Positions 1 through 7,432 of a stretch of DNA of 16,742 bases are shown here, one piece after another. A model generated the notes under the pieces. It was not told the origin of the DNA. It worked only from the letters and a program-made list of their open reading frames with translations, and did no database searches. How positions within the stretch are numbered: position 1 is the stretch's first letter; each line of letters starts with the position of its first letter. The stretch covers positions 1 through 16,742 of the forward strand of contig JAHWJN010000004.1 in NCBI GenBank assembly GCA_019348395.1. Direction: 5' to 3'. The stretch is from Chloroflexota bacterium (GTDB lineage: Bacteria > Chloroflexota > Limnocylindria > QHBO01). A program made the position numbers and the translations under genes.

Positions 1-765
1 ATCCTGGCGGAGTCCGTGAACCGCGGCTACACGATCTTCTACATCGTGGGGCTGGTCACCGCCTTCATGACCGCCTTCTACACGTTCCGGATGATGTTCA
101 TGACCTTCTGGGGCACCTGGCGCGGACCGAGGGCGGTGTGGGATCACATCCACGAGTCGGCGCCGACCATGGTCGCACCGCTCGTCATCCTCGCCGTGCC
201 GACCACCGTCCTGGGCCTGATCCTCGGCATCCCGCCCGAGGAGGGCATCATCCATGACTGGCTCGACCCGATCTTCCACGACGTGCACTACGTCGGCGCG
301 CTGCCGGATTCGATCCTGGCCGGCTACGAAGCCCGCGGCGAGACGCACCACTTCGAGCTCCTGGGCCTCGGCGGCCTGCTGCTGGCGGTCGGCGCCCTGG
401 TGGCGATCAGCGGCGCCGTCCTCGCCTACCGCTGGTACGTCGAGCGGCCCGAGCGCCCCGGGCGGTTCGTGGAGCAGCTTCCGTTCGGCCTCGGGCCGGG
501 AATGTACCGCGCCAGCCTGAACAAATACTACGTCGACGACATCTACCAGCTCGTCTGGGCCCGGGGCGGCGTGCTCCTCAGCAATGCCCTGGGGTGGTTC
601 GACGCGAAGATCATCGACGGCGCGGTCAACGGTGCCGGCTGGGTCGCATCGCGGACCGGGGGCGGGCTGCGCAAGGTCCAGACCGGCCGCGTCGAGAACT
701 ACGGTCTGGGCATCGCCGCCGGCCTGGCGATCGTGATCTTCGTCTACGCGGCGGTGGTGCGCTGA
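1..765 (+). CDS. nuoL: NADH-quinone oxidoreductase subunit L, C-terminal part (truncated by window start)
   Basis: This is the last 254 codons of the large antiporter-like, proton-pumping subunit of respiratory complex I. The frame is open from base 1, so the true start lies upstream; the GTG at 16 is an internal valine. The fragment shows the NuoL C-terminal layout: a hydrophobic helix with TAFYTFRMMFMTFWG (about residues 10-40), another helix in MVAPLVILAVP, a helix near residues 120-145, then the NKYYVDDIY motif that precedes the long lateral helix of NuoL, and a last helix (GLGIAAGLAIVIFVY). It ends TGATG, sharing one base with the nuoM start, which implies translational coupling. Membrane protein. 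The identification is firm from motifs and from the nuoM-nuoN neighbours. Confidence 0.95.
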   Translation: MLAESVNRGYTIFYIVGLVTAFMTAFYTFRMMFMTFWGTWRGPRAVWDHIHESAPTMVAPLVILAVPTTVLGLILGIPPEEGIIHDWLDPIFHDVHYVGALPDSILAGYEARGETHHFELLGLGGLLLAVGALVAISGAVLAYRWYVERPERPGRFVEQLPFGLGPGMYRASLNKYYVDDIYQLVWARGGVLLSNALGWFDAKIIDGAVNGAGWVASRTGGGLRKVQTGRVENYGLGIAAGLAIVIFVYAAVVR

Positions 766-2288
766 TGCTCGACGGGCTGCCGATCCTCTCGCTCATCGTC
801 TTCACGCCGCTCATCGGCGCGGTGCTGCTGGCATTCGTGCCCGGCACGGCGCACCGGGCCATTCGGTGGATCGCGCTGCTCACGGCGCTGATCACGTTCG
901 GCTTCAGCGTGACGCTGCTCGGCTACGATCCCGCCGGCGCCGAGTTCCAGTTCCGAGAGGACGTGCCGTGGATCGAGGCGTTCGGCATGCGCTACACGCT
1001 GGGCGTGGACGGCATGTCGGCCGTGCTGATCCTGCTGACCACCGTCCTGTCGGCGGTGGCGATCTTCTACTCGTGGGAGCCGATCGCCACGCGAGTGAAG
1101 GAGTACTACGTCGCGCTGCTCCTGCTCATGGTCGGCATGCTCGGCGTGTTCGCCGCGCTCGACCTCTTCCTGTTCTACGTGATGGGGGAGGTGATGCTGG
1201 TGCCGATGTACTACATCATCGGCATCTGGGGGGGCGAGCGCCGCCTATACGCGAGCCTCAAGTGCTTCATCTACACCTTCGTGGGCTCGCTGCTCATGCT
1301 GGTGGCGATCCTGGCGGTGGCGATCGCGCACGGCAACGAGACGGGGACCTTCACCTTCGCCTACGAGGCGCTCCGCGGCTTCGCCTATGCCGACGCGCTC
1401 CAGGCGCTGGCCTTCGTCGCCTTCTTCCTCGCCTTCGCGATCAAGGTCCCGATGTGGCCCTTCCACACCTGGCTGCCCGACGCGCACGTGGAGGCGCCGA
1501 CCGCCGGCTCGATCATCCTCGCCGGTGTCCTCCTCAAGCTGGGCGGGTACGGGTTCCTCCGCTTCAGCATCCCGCTCCTGCCGGATGCCGCGGTCACCTT
1601 CGCACCGATCATCATCGGCCTGGCGCTGGTGGCGATCATCTACGGCGGCCTGGTGGCCATGGTCCAGCCCGACATGAAGAAGCTGGTGGCCTACTCGAGC
1701 GTCAGCCACATGGGCTTCGTGATGCTGGGTGCGTTCGTCTTCAACGAGCAGGGCCTGCAGGGCGCCATCTACCAGATGATCAGCCACGGCGTGACGACCG
1801 GCGCCCTCTTCCTGCTGGTGGGCGTCATCTACGAGCAGACGCACGATCGCCAGATCGCGCACATGGGCGGCCTGAACGCGCGCGTGCCCGGCTTTGCGGC
1901 GATGTTCGGCCTGTTCACCTTCGCCAGCATCGGGCTGCCCGGGCTGTCCGGCTTCGTCGGCGAGTTCCTCGTCATCCTCGGCGCCTTCCGCTACAACGGG
2001 TTCGTGGCCGCGGCGACCATGATCGTCGTCATCATCAGCGCGGTGTACATGCTGTGGATGTTCCAGCGCGCCTTCTTCACCGTTCCGTCCGACTGGATGG
2101 GACAGCACTGGGCGAAGCTGCGCGACATGAACCGCAACGAATGGATCGCCCTGTCGCCGCTGATCGTGCTCGTCGTGGCGCTCGGGGTGTATCCCGCGCC
2201 GGTGCTCGAGCTGCTCGCCGCGCCAGTCGACCGGATCATCCAGGCCGTGACCGACTCGGGCATGACCGGCCTCGGGCCGCTGTGGTGA
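765..2288 (+). CDS. nuoM: NADH-quinone oxidoreductase subunit M
   Basis: Antiporter-like membrane subunit of complex I, thought to form one of the proton channels. It is 507 aa, normal for NuoM, with hydrophobic helices throughout. Family residues are visible: Glu142 in GEVMLVPMYY (equivalent to the essential E. coli Glu144), Lys227 in FAIKVPMWPFHTWLPDAH, and Lys258 in AGVLLKLGGYG. The conserved EAPTAGSIILAG stretch is intact. I chose the ATG at 765 because it overlaps the nuoL stop (TGATG) and gives the usual N-terminus, MLDGLPILSLIVFTPLIG; an upstream in-frame extension would lie inside nuoL and is arginine-rich. The gene is followed after 7 bp by nuoN, the standard nuoLMN order. Confidence 0.96.
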   Translation: MLDGLPILSLIVFTPLIGAVLLAFVPGTAHRAIRWIALLTALITFGFSVTLLGYDPAGAEFQFREDVPWIEAFGMRYTLGVDGMSAVLILLTTVLSAVAIFYSWEPIATRVKEYYVALLLLMVGMLGVFAALDLFLFYVMGEVMLVPMYYIIGIWGGERRLYASLKCFIYTFVGSLLMLVAILAVAIAHGNETGTFTFAYEALRGFAYADALQALAFVAFFLAFAIKVPMWPFHTWLPDAHVEAPTAGSIILAGVLLKLGGYGFLRFSIPLLPDAAVTFAPIIIGLALVAIIYGGLVAMVQPDMKKLVAYSSVSHMGFVMLGAFVFNEQGLQGAIYQMISHGVTTGALFLLVGVIYEQTHDRQIAHMGGLNARVPGFAAMFGLFTFASIGLPGLSGFVGEFLVILGAFRYNGFVAAATMIVVIISAVYMLWMFQRAFFTVPSDWMGQHWAKLRDMNRNEWIALSPLIVLVVALGVYPAPVLELLAAPVDRIIQAVTDSGMTGLGPLW

Positions 2289-2295
2289 GCTGAGC

Positions 2296-3756
2296 ATGGA
2301 CTACGTGGACGACCTCGTCACCCTGCTGCCGGAGCTCATCCTGGTTGCGCTGGCGCTGGTCATCATCACCGTCGACCTCTTCCTGCCGCGCCGTCACAAG
2401 TGGCTCCTCACGCCGCTCACCGTCGGCGGCCTCATCCTCGCCGGCGCGGCCTGCGTGGTGGTGTGGGGCGTCAACGACACGGTGTACTCCGGGTTCTACG
2501 TGGTCGACGACCTGTCGGTCTTCTTCAAGGGCGCCACGATCGTCATCGGCATCCTGAGCACGATGTTCGCTCCGTCGTATCTGCTCACGCGACGCATCCC
2601 CCTGGGCGAGTTCAACACGATCCTCGTCACGGCCCTCATCGGCATGTGCGTCCTCGCCTCGAGCGCCGACCTCGTGACCCTGTTCCTCGGCCTCGAGCTG
2701 ATGACGATGCCGAGCTACCTGCTCGCCGGCCTGCACAAGACCGATCGCTACAGCAACGAGGGTGGCCTGAAGTACTTCCTGCTCGGCAGCTTCGCGAGCG
2801 CGATCCTGCTGTTCGGCATCGCCTGGATGTACGGCCTGACCGGGACCACCAACATCGACGAGCTCGCGGCCGTGCTGGGTGGCGGCCTGAGCCCCGCGCT
2901 GCTCGTGGCGGTCGGCTTCCTGACCGTCGGCGGCACGTTCAAGATCGCCGCCGTCCCGTTCCACTTCTGGACCCCGGACGCCTACCAGGGCGCGCCCACG
3001 CCGATCACCGGCTTCCTGTCGGTCGGCCCGAAGCTGGGCGCCTTCGCGCTGCTGGTACGGGTCTTCGCCGATGCGCTGGCCCCGCTCGCCTCCGAGTGGC
3101 TGGGCGTCTTCCTGGTCCTCACCGTGCTGACCATGACGGTCGGGAACATCGTGGCCCTGACCCAGGTGAACGTGAAGCGCATGCTCGCGTACTCGAGCAT
3201 CGCGCACACCGGCTACATCATGGCCGGCCTCGCCGCCTACGCCGCCGCTGACAGCCAGGAGGTGGCCGCGCAGGGCATCGAGTCGATCCTGTTCTACGTT
3301 CTCGGCTACGGCGTGATGAACATCGCGGCCTTCGCGGTGGTCGGCATGCTCCAGCGCGACACGCGCCGCTACGGCGGCCTGAACTCGTTCGCCGGGCTTG
3401 CCGGACGGGCACCGCTGCACGCCGCCGCAATGGCGATCCTGATGCTCAGCCTGACCGGCATTCCGCCGACCGTCGGCTTCTTCGCCAAGCTCTACGTCCT
3501 GCTGGCGTCGGTGGATGCGGGGCTCGAGTGGCTGGCGGTGATCATCGTGCTGAACGCCGCGCTCGCCGCCTTCTACTACCTGCGCGTCATCGTCTACATG
3601 TACATGCGCGACCCCGAGACCGACCCGGCCGAGCTCGACCGCTCGCCGATCGAGACGATCGCCCTGGTCACCTCGGTGGTGGGGGTCCTCGCCCTCGGCA
3701 TCTTCCCTGGAGCGGTGCTCGCGCTCCTCGAGGTCTCGGCAGCGAGCCTCTTCTAG
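2296..3756 (+). CDS. nuoN: NADH-quinone oxidoreductase subunit N
   Basis: Third antiporter-like subunit of complex I and the last nuo gene here. It is 486 aa, matching the family length, with about 14 hydrophobic segments. Conserved charged residues in the membrane arm are present: Glu134 in LGLELMTMPSY, Lys159 in GGLKYFLLGSFASA, Lys216 in GGTFKIAAVPFHFWTPDAY, and Lys246 in GPKLGAFALL. These line up with E. coli NuoN positions 133, 158, 217 and 247. The start ATG at 2296 is 7 bp after the nuoM stop. The stop at 3754-3756 is only 4 bp before otsA, so the respiratory operon appears to continue into trehalose synthesis without a terminator. Confidence 0.96.
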   Translation: MDYVDDLVTLLPELILVALALVIITVDLFLPRRHKWLLTPLTVGGLILAGAACVVVWGVNDTVYSGFYVVDDLSVFFKGATIVIGILSTMFAPSYLLTRRIPLGEFNTILVTALIGMCVLASSADLVTLFLGLELMTMPSYLLAGLHKTDRYSNEGGLKYFLLGSFASAILLFGIAWMYGLTGTTNIDELAAVLGGGLSPALLVAVGFLTVGGTFKIAAVPFHFWTPDAYQGAPTPITGFLSVGPKLGAFALLVRVFADALAPLASEWLGVFLVLTVLTMTVGNIVALTQVNVKRMLAYSSIAHTGYIMAGLAAYAAADSQEVAAQGIESILFYVLGYGVMNIAAFAVVGMLQRDTRRYGGLNSFAGLAGRAPLHAAAMAILMLSLTGIPPTVGFFAKLYVLLASVDAGLEWLAVIIVLNAALAAFYYLRVIVYMYMRDPETDPAELDRSPIETIALVTSVVGVLALGIFPGAVLALLEVSAASLF

Positions 3757-3760
3757 CGCC

Positions 3761-5266
3761 ATGGCTTCCACCGAACCCGATTCCGCTTTGGGAGCCGCCG
3801 CGGCGGCACTGCTCGGCGATCGGCGCCTGATCATCGCCACCAACCGCGGACCGGTGACCTTCACGGCGGGATCGAGCGGCGTCCCGCGCCCGCGGCGCGG
3901 ATCGGGCGGCCTGGTCACCGCCCTTGGGCAGGTGGGACGCCACGTGCCGCTCACCTGGGTCGCCGCCGCGATGAGCGAGGGTGATCGCCGGGCGGCCGAG
4001 GATCCGAAGCTCCTGCGCGAGGCGGCCGGTGGGGACGACCGGGTGCGCCTTCGCTTCGCGTCGGTCGAGCGCTCGGTGTACGAGCAGGCCTACAACGTCA
4101 TCGCCAACCCGCTGCTCTGGTTCCTGCAGCATCAGATGTGGAATCTGCCGGAGCGGCCGAACATCGATCTCGGGGTCATGCGCGCCTGGGAGCGGGGCTA
4201 CGTGCGGCTCAACGAGGCGTTCGCCAGGGCGGTCGTGGCGCAGTCTCGTGGCAACCGGGAGCCGCGGATCATGCTCCACGACTATCACCTCTACCTCGCG
4301 GCCGAGCCGATCCGCCGGGCGCGTCCGAACGCCATCCTCAGCCACTTCACCCACATCCCGTGGCCGCCGTCGTCGATCTGGCAGACGATCGCGCCGCCGA
4401 TCCGCGAGGGGATCGCCCGCGGCCTGCTCGCCAACGACGTGGTCGGCTTCCAGACGGAGCGATACGCCCACAACTTCCTGCGGACCGTCGAGTCCTTCGT
4501 CCCGAAGGCGGAGGTGGACTACGAGGGCCTTGCCGTGCACTGGAAGCGTCGCACGACCCACGTCCGCAGCTATCCGATCAGCATCGACGTCGAGGCGACG
4601 CGACGGGTGGCGACGTCACGCGCCGCTCGCCGGCGTGCCGACCAGCTTCTCGGCGGCACCCGCGAGCACGTGCTCGTCCGGGTCGACCGGCTGGAGCCGT
4701 CGAAGAACATCCTGCGCGGCTTCCTCGCCTACGAGGCTCTCCTGCTGCGACAGCCCCGACTCCGCGGGCGGATCAGCTTCCTCGCCTTCCTGGTCCCGTC
4801 TCGAACGGGGCTCAAGGAGTACGGTGACTACGGGCGCAGCGTGCAGAACGCGGTCGACCGCATCAACGCCCGCTTCGGGCGCGCCGGCTGGCGACCGATT
4901 CAGCTCTTCTACGAGAACGACTACGCGCAGGCCCTCGCCGGACTGTCGATCGCCGACGTCGTCCTGGTGAACCCGCTGGTGGACGGGATGAACCTCGTCG
5001 CCAAGGAGGCCGTGGTGGTCAGCCAGCGTGACGCGGTGCTCGTCCTTTCCGAGACCGCCGGCGCGTACGACCAGATGGCAGACGGCGCCATCCCGGTCGC
5101 TCCGGCCGACGTGGTGGGCACGGCCGACGCGCTGGCCCTGGCCCTCGCCATGGACCCCGAGGAGCGCCGGAAGCGGCTCGGCCGGCTCCGCCGCGGCGTC
5201 GAGCGGGAGGACATCACCTGGTGGCTCCAGCGCCAGCTGGAGGACCTCGTCAGCCTGGCCACCTGA
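3761..5266 (+). CDS. otsA: Trehalose-6-phosphate synthase (GT20 family)
   Basis: Predicted cytosolic glycosyltransferase that joins a nucleotide-activated glucose to glucose-6-phosphate to give trehalose-6-phosphate. It is 501 aa. GT20 landmarks in order: ATNRGP (27-32) and RRGSGGL (45-51) at the N-terminal donor loop; YNVIANPLLW (111-120); HDYHLYLA (173-180), containing the acceptor-site Asp174; SHFTHIPWP (194-202); VDRLEPSKN (308-316), with Arg310 and Lys315 for donor phosphates; and PLVDGMNLVAKE (405-416), with Asp408 and Glu416. The middle loop reads EPSKN where E. coli OtsA has DYSKG, a divergent subgroup shared with some actinobacterial enzymes and VldE-type pseudoglycosyltransferases, so exact substrates are uncertain. 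otsB lies about 1.3 kb downstream on the opposite strand, which supports a trehalose role. The start lies 4 bp after nuoN. Confidence 0.88.
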   Translation: MASTEPDSALGAAAAALLGDRRLIIATNRGPVTFTAGSSGVPRPRRGSGGLVTALGQVGRHVPLTWVAAAMSEGDRRAAEDPKLLREAAGGDDRVRLRFASVERSVYEQAYNVIANPLLWFLQHQMWNLPERPNIDLGVMRAWERGYVRLNEAFARAVVAQSRGNREPRIMLHDYHLYLAAEPIRRARPNAILSHFTHIPWPPSSIWQTIAPPIREGIARGLLANDVVGFQTERYAHNFLRTVESFVPKAEVDYEGLAVHWKRRTTHVRSYPISIDVEATRRVATSRAARRRADQLLGGTREHVLVRVDRLEPSKNILRGFLAYEALLLRQPRLRGRISFLAFLVPSRTGLKEYGDYGRSVQNAVDRINARFGRAGWRPIQLFYENDYAQALAGLSIADVVLVNPLVDGMNLVAKEAVVVSQRDAVLVLSETAGAYDQMADGAIPVAPADVVGTADALALALAMDPEERRKRLGRLRRGVEREDITWWLQRQLEDLVSLAT

Positions 5267-5271
5267 GCCCG

Positions 5272-6585
5272 GTGTTCGGCATCGGCGCTCTGCGGCTCGA
5301 CCGCTTCCACCGCGACGCGCGCATCTTCCTCGCCACGACGCTCGCGGCCGGCGCCGCGCTGAGCCTGTACTGGATCGACTTCAACCTGTACCTGGCGTCG
5401 CTCGGCTACTCGACCGCGCAGATCGGCCTGGTGGCGACCGTTGCCTCCACCGCCGGCGCGCTCGTCGCCTTCCCGGTCAGCTCGCTGTCGGATCGGGTCG
5501 GGCGCCGGGCGGTGATGACGGGCGGCATCGCGGTCGCCATGTTGGCGCTCGTCGGACTGCTGCTCACCGATGCGCTGCCGCTCATCGCGCTGTTCGCCGC
5601 GACCTGGGCGGTCGGCCAGCAGGCCCTGATCGTGGTGCAGTCGCCGTTCCTCACCGAGCACAGCGACCCGGAGCACCGTAACGAGCTGTTCGCACTCCAG
5701 GCGGCCATCCAGACGGTGACGAACATCCTGGCCGCGGCCCTCGGCGGCGTGCTGGCGACCTGGCTGGCCGGCACGCTGGGGCTGGAGGCGGGCGGCCCGG
5801 ACACCTACCGCATCATCCTCGTCATCATGGCCGTGCTGCTGGCGATCGGCCTGGTGTCGGTCCGCCGGCTCACCGATGATCGTCCCCGGTCGAGGCGTGG
5901 ACCGGAGCGCATGCGCGCGCTCGGCGAGCCGGCCGCCTTCCCGTCACCGGTCATCCGGACGCCGCGCCTGTTCGGCGTCCGCGTCGCCGACCGACATCGC
6001 TTCGTTCGCCTGCTGCTTCCGGGTTTCCTGATCGCCATCGGCGCCGGCCAGGTCATCCCGTTCCTCAACCTGTTCGTGCAGACGAAGTTCGGACTCGACC
6101 TCGCGTCGCTGAACGCGCTCTTCGCCTTCACGAGCCTCGGGACGGTGGCGGCCATGCTCGCCCAGCCGAAGCTCGCCCGCCGCTTCGGGCAGATCAGCTC
6201 GGTGGTCATCGTGCAGGGAGCCAGCATCCCCTTCCTGGTGGTCCTCGGTTTCTCCCCCATCCTGTGGACGGTGGTGCTGGCCATGGTCGTCCGCAACTCG
6301 CTGATGAATGCCGGCAACCCGATCTTCGCGGCCTTCGCCATGGAGCAGGTGGAGCCGGGCGAGCGGGCCACCGTCTCGGCCGGGATGAGCGTGCTCTGGC
6401 AGCTCGGCTGGGTCATCGGGGGCGGCTGGTACGCGACCCTCCAGGCGGTGCTGGGCTTCGAGGCAGGGTACGCGGTGAACTTCGCGACGGTGATCACGCT
6501 GTACTCCGTGGCCACGGTCCTGTACTGGACCTGGTTCCGCGACGCCGACCGGCGGATGCTGGCGGCCCGACGCGGGCCGGGCTGA
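5272..6585 (+). CDS. MFS transporter, 12-TM type
   Basis: Major facilitator superfamily membrane transporter, 437 aa from the GTG at 5272, which is 5 bp past the otsA stop. An upstream in-frame GTG at 5221 would place 17 extra residues inside otsA and gives a non-membrane leader, so I prefer 5272. About 11-12 hydrophobic helices can be seen. The loop between helices 2 and 3 carries the MFS motif A (SLSDRVGRRAVM, 71-82). A charged cytoplasmic loop (RRLTDDRPRSRRGPERMR) separates the two halves. The substrate cannot be told from sequence. Its position in the otsA transcript between otsA and otsB allows a role in sugar or osmolyte transport, but that is inference only. Confidence 0.85.
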   Translation: MFGIGALRLDRFHRDARIFLATTLAAGAALSLYWIDFNLYLASLGYSTAQIGLVATVASTAGALVAFPVSSLSDRVGRRAVMTGGIAVAMLALVGLLLTDALPLIALFAATWAVGQQALIVVQSPFLTEHSDPEHRNELFALQAAIQTVTNILAAALGGVLATWLAGTLGLEAGGPDTYRIILVIMAVLLAIGLVSVRRLTDDRPRSRRGPERMRALGEPAAFPSPVIRTPRLFGVRVADRHRFVRLLLPGFLIAIGAGQVIPFLNLFVQTKFGLDLASLNALFAFTSLGTVAAMLAQPKLARRFGQISSVVIVQGASIPFLVVLGFSPILWTVVLAMVVRNSLMNAGNPIFAAFAMEQVEPGERATVSAGMSVLWQLGWVIGGGWYATLQAVLGFEAGYAVNFATVITLYSVATVLYWTWFRDADRRMLAARRGPG

Positions 6586-6597
6586 GCCGGGTCAGCC
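6580..6597. terminator. Small inverted repeat spanning convergent stop codons
   Basis: GGCTGA (6580-6585) and TCAGCC (6592-6597) form a perfect 6-bp inverted repeat with a 6-base loop. The left arm holds the MFS stop codon TGA and the right arm the otsB stop codon on the other strand. It could act as a weak bidirectional terminator between the convergent genes, but there is no U-tract and the stem is short, so it may be a by-product of mirrored stop contexts. Confidence 0.25.
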
Positions 6598-7407
6598 GCG
6601 GGCCAGCTCGACCAGGAAGCGAGCGGCGGCCTCGGGGCTCTCGAGCAGCGCATCCGCCGCGGCGGCGACCTCCGGTGGCGTCTCGCCATCGGACCCCGCC
6701 ACGCCCATGATCGCGCCGCGCAGCCGGCCGGCCGCCCGCGCCTCGGCCACGGCGCGGAACATGTCCAGGTCGGTGATGTCGTCGCCCATCACCACCGCCC
6801 CGCGAAGGCCGAAGCGGTCGATGATGTCCCGGGTGGCGGATCCCTTGTCGCCGATGCCGACCGGCCGGATCTCGATGCTCATGCGTCCCCGGCGCAGCTC
6901 CACGCCCGGCTCCGGCTCGCCGATCCCGTCCACGATCGCCCGTCGCGTGGCCTCCGGATCCCCCGCGGCGCGGTAGTGGACCGTGGCGGAGACGCCCTTG
7001 TCCTCGATCTCGACGCCCGCGGCGGTCGGCACCCGCGCCAGCACGAGGGCGACCCTCCGACGCGCGTCGGCGGCCCCCGGTGCCTCGGTGGCTGCATCCG
7101 CCCCCGGCTCGAGCCACTCGGTCCCGTGGTTGCCCGCCACCAGCAACTGCGGTACGCCGGTCATGCGGCGGGCGTCGAGCGGCGCGCGGCCGGTGACCAC
7201 CGCCACGACCGTCAGCCGCGAGGCCAGGGCGGTCAGCGCCCCGGCCGCACCCTCGGCGAGGCGCGCAGCGCCCGGATCGGCAACGATCGGTGACAGGGTG
7301 CCGTCGAAGTCGGTGAGCAGGCCGGCGGGCTCGGCGGCGAGCGCCTCGCGGGCCAGTGACAGCGGCTCGCGCAGCGCCGGGCCGGGGGCGCGACTAGACT
7401 CCGCCAC
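6592..7407 (-). CDS. otsB: Trehalose-6-phosphate phosphatase (HAD superfamily)
   Basis: Dephosphorylates trehalose-6-phosphate to trehalose in the cytosol. It is 271 aa. HAD motif I is LTDFDGTLSPI (31-41), with nucleophile Asp33 and acid/base Asp35. Motif II is VVTGR (70-74), followed by AGNHGTEW (91-98), typical of OtsB. Lys188 sits in GDKGSA, and motif IV is MGDDITDLDMF (207-217). The start is the GTG whose first base is 7407. No other ATG or GTG in this frame lies near enough upstream; the frame stays open to about 8280, but that stretch is antisense to the sortase-like gene and is low-complexity. The start abuts the divergent start at 7408. A strong GGAGG lies upstream but fits a short out-of-frame ORF better (see separate entry). 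The gene is convergent with the MFS gene downstream. Confidence 0.92.
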   Translation of the reverse strand: MAESSRAPGPALREPLSLAREALAAEPAGLLTDFDGTLSPIVADPGAARLAEGAAGALTALASRLTVVAVVTGRAPLDARRMTGVPQLLVAGNHGTEWLEPGADAATEAPGAADARRRVALVLARVPTAAGVEIEDKGVSATVHYRAAGDPEATRRAIVDGIGEPEPGVELRRGRMSIEIRPVGIGDKGSATRDIIDRFGLRGAVVMGDDITDLDMFRAVAEARAAGRLRGAIMGVAGSDGETPPEVAAAADALLESPEAAARFLVELARG

Positions 7408-7432
7408 GTGAAGCGTCTCTCGAGCTGGGCAT
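7394..7432 (-). other. Possible 12-codon leader ORF overlapping the otsB start
   Basis: On the minus strand a strong Shine-Dalgarno GAGGAGG (plus-strand CCTCCTC, 7440-7446) sits 7 bases before an ATG at 7432. That ATG opens an ORF of 12 codons (MPSSRDASRGGV, then TAG ending at 7394). It is out of frame with otsB and runs past the otsB GTG at 7407, so ribosomes loaded here could reinitiate at otsB. This is seen in sequence only and may be chance. The alternative is that the same Shine-Dalgarno serves otsB from an unusual distance. Confidence 0.25.
7395..7400 (+). promoter_or_regulatory. Possible -10 element (TAGACT) for a leaderless sortase-like transcript
   Basis: TAGACT fits the TANNNT -10 pattern and ends 7 bp before the GTG at 7408. 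No Shine-Dalgarno precedes that GTG. This geometry is the one seen at leaderless transcripts, where transcription begins at the start codon. The element lies inside the first codons of otsB. No clear -35 is visible. Confidence 0.4.

Noticed and set aside
594..764. N-terminal extension of nuoM upstream of 765
   Set aside because: It lies within nuoL in another frame and is Arg-rich; the TGATG junction and normal NuoM N-terminus support 765.
2236..3954. 572-codon minus-strand open frame opposite nuoN
   Set aside because: Highly charged antisense shadow; nuoN on the plus strand has all complex I residues.
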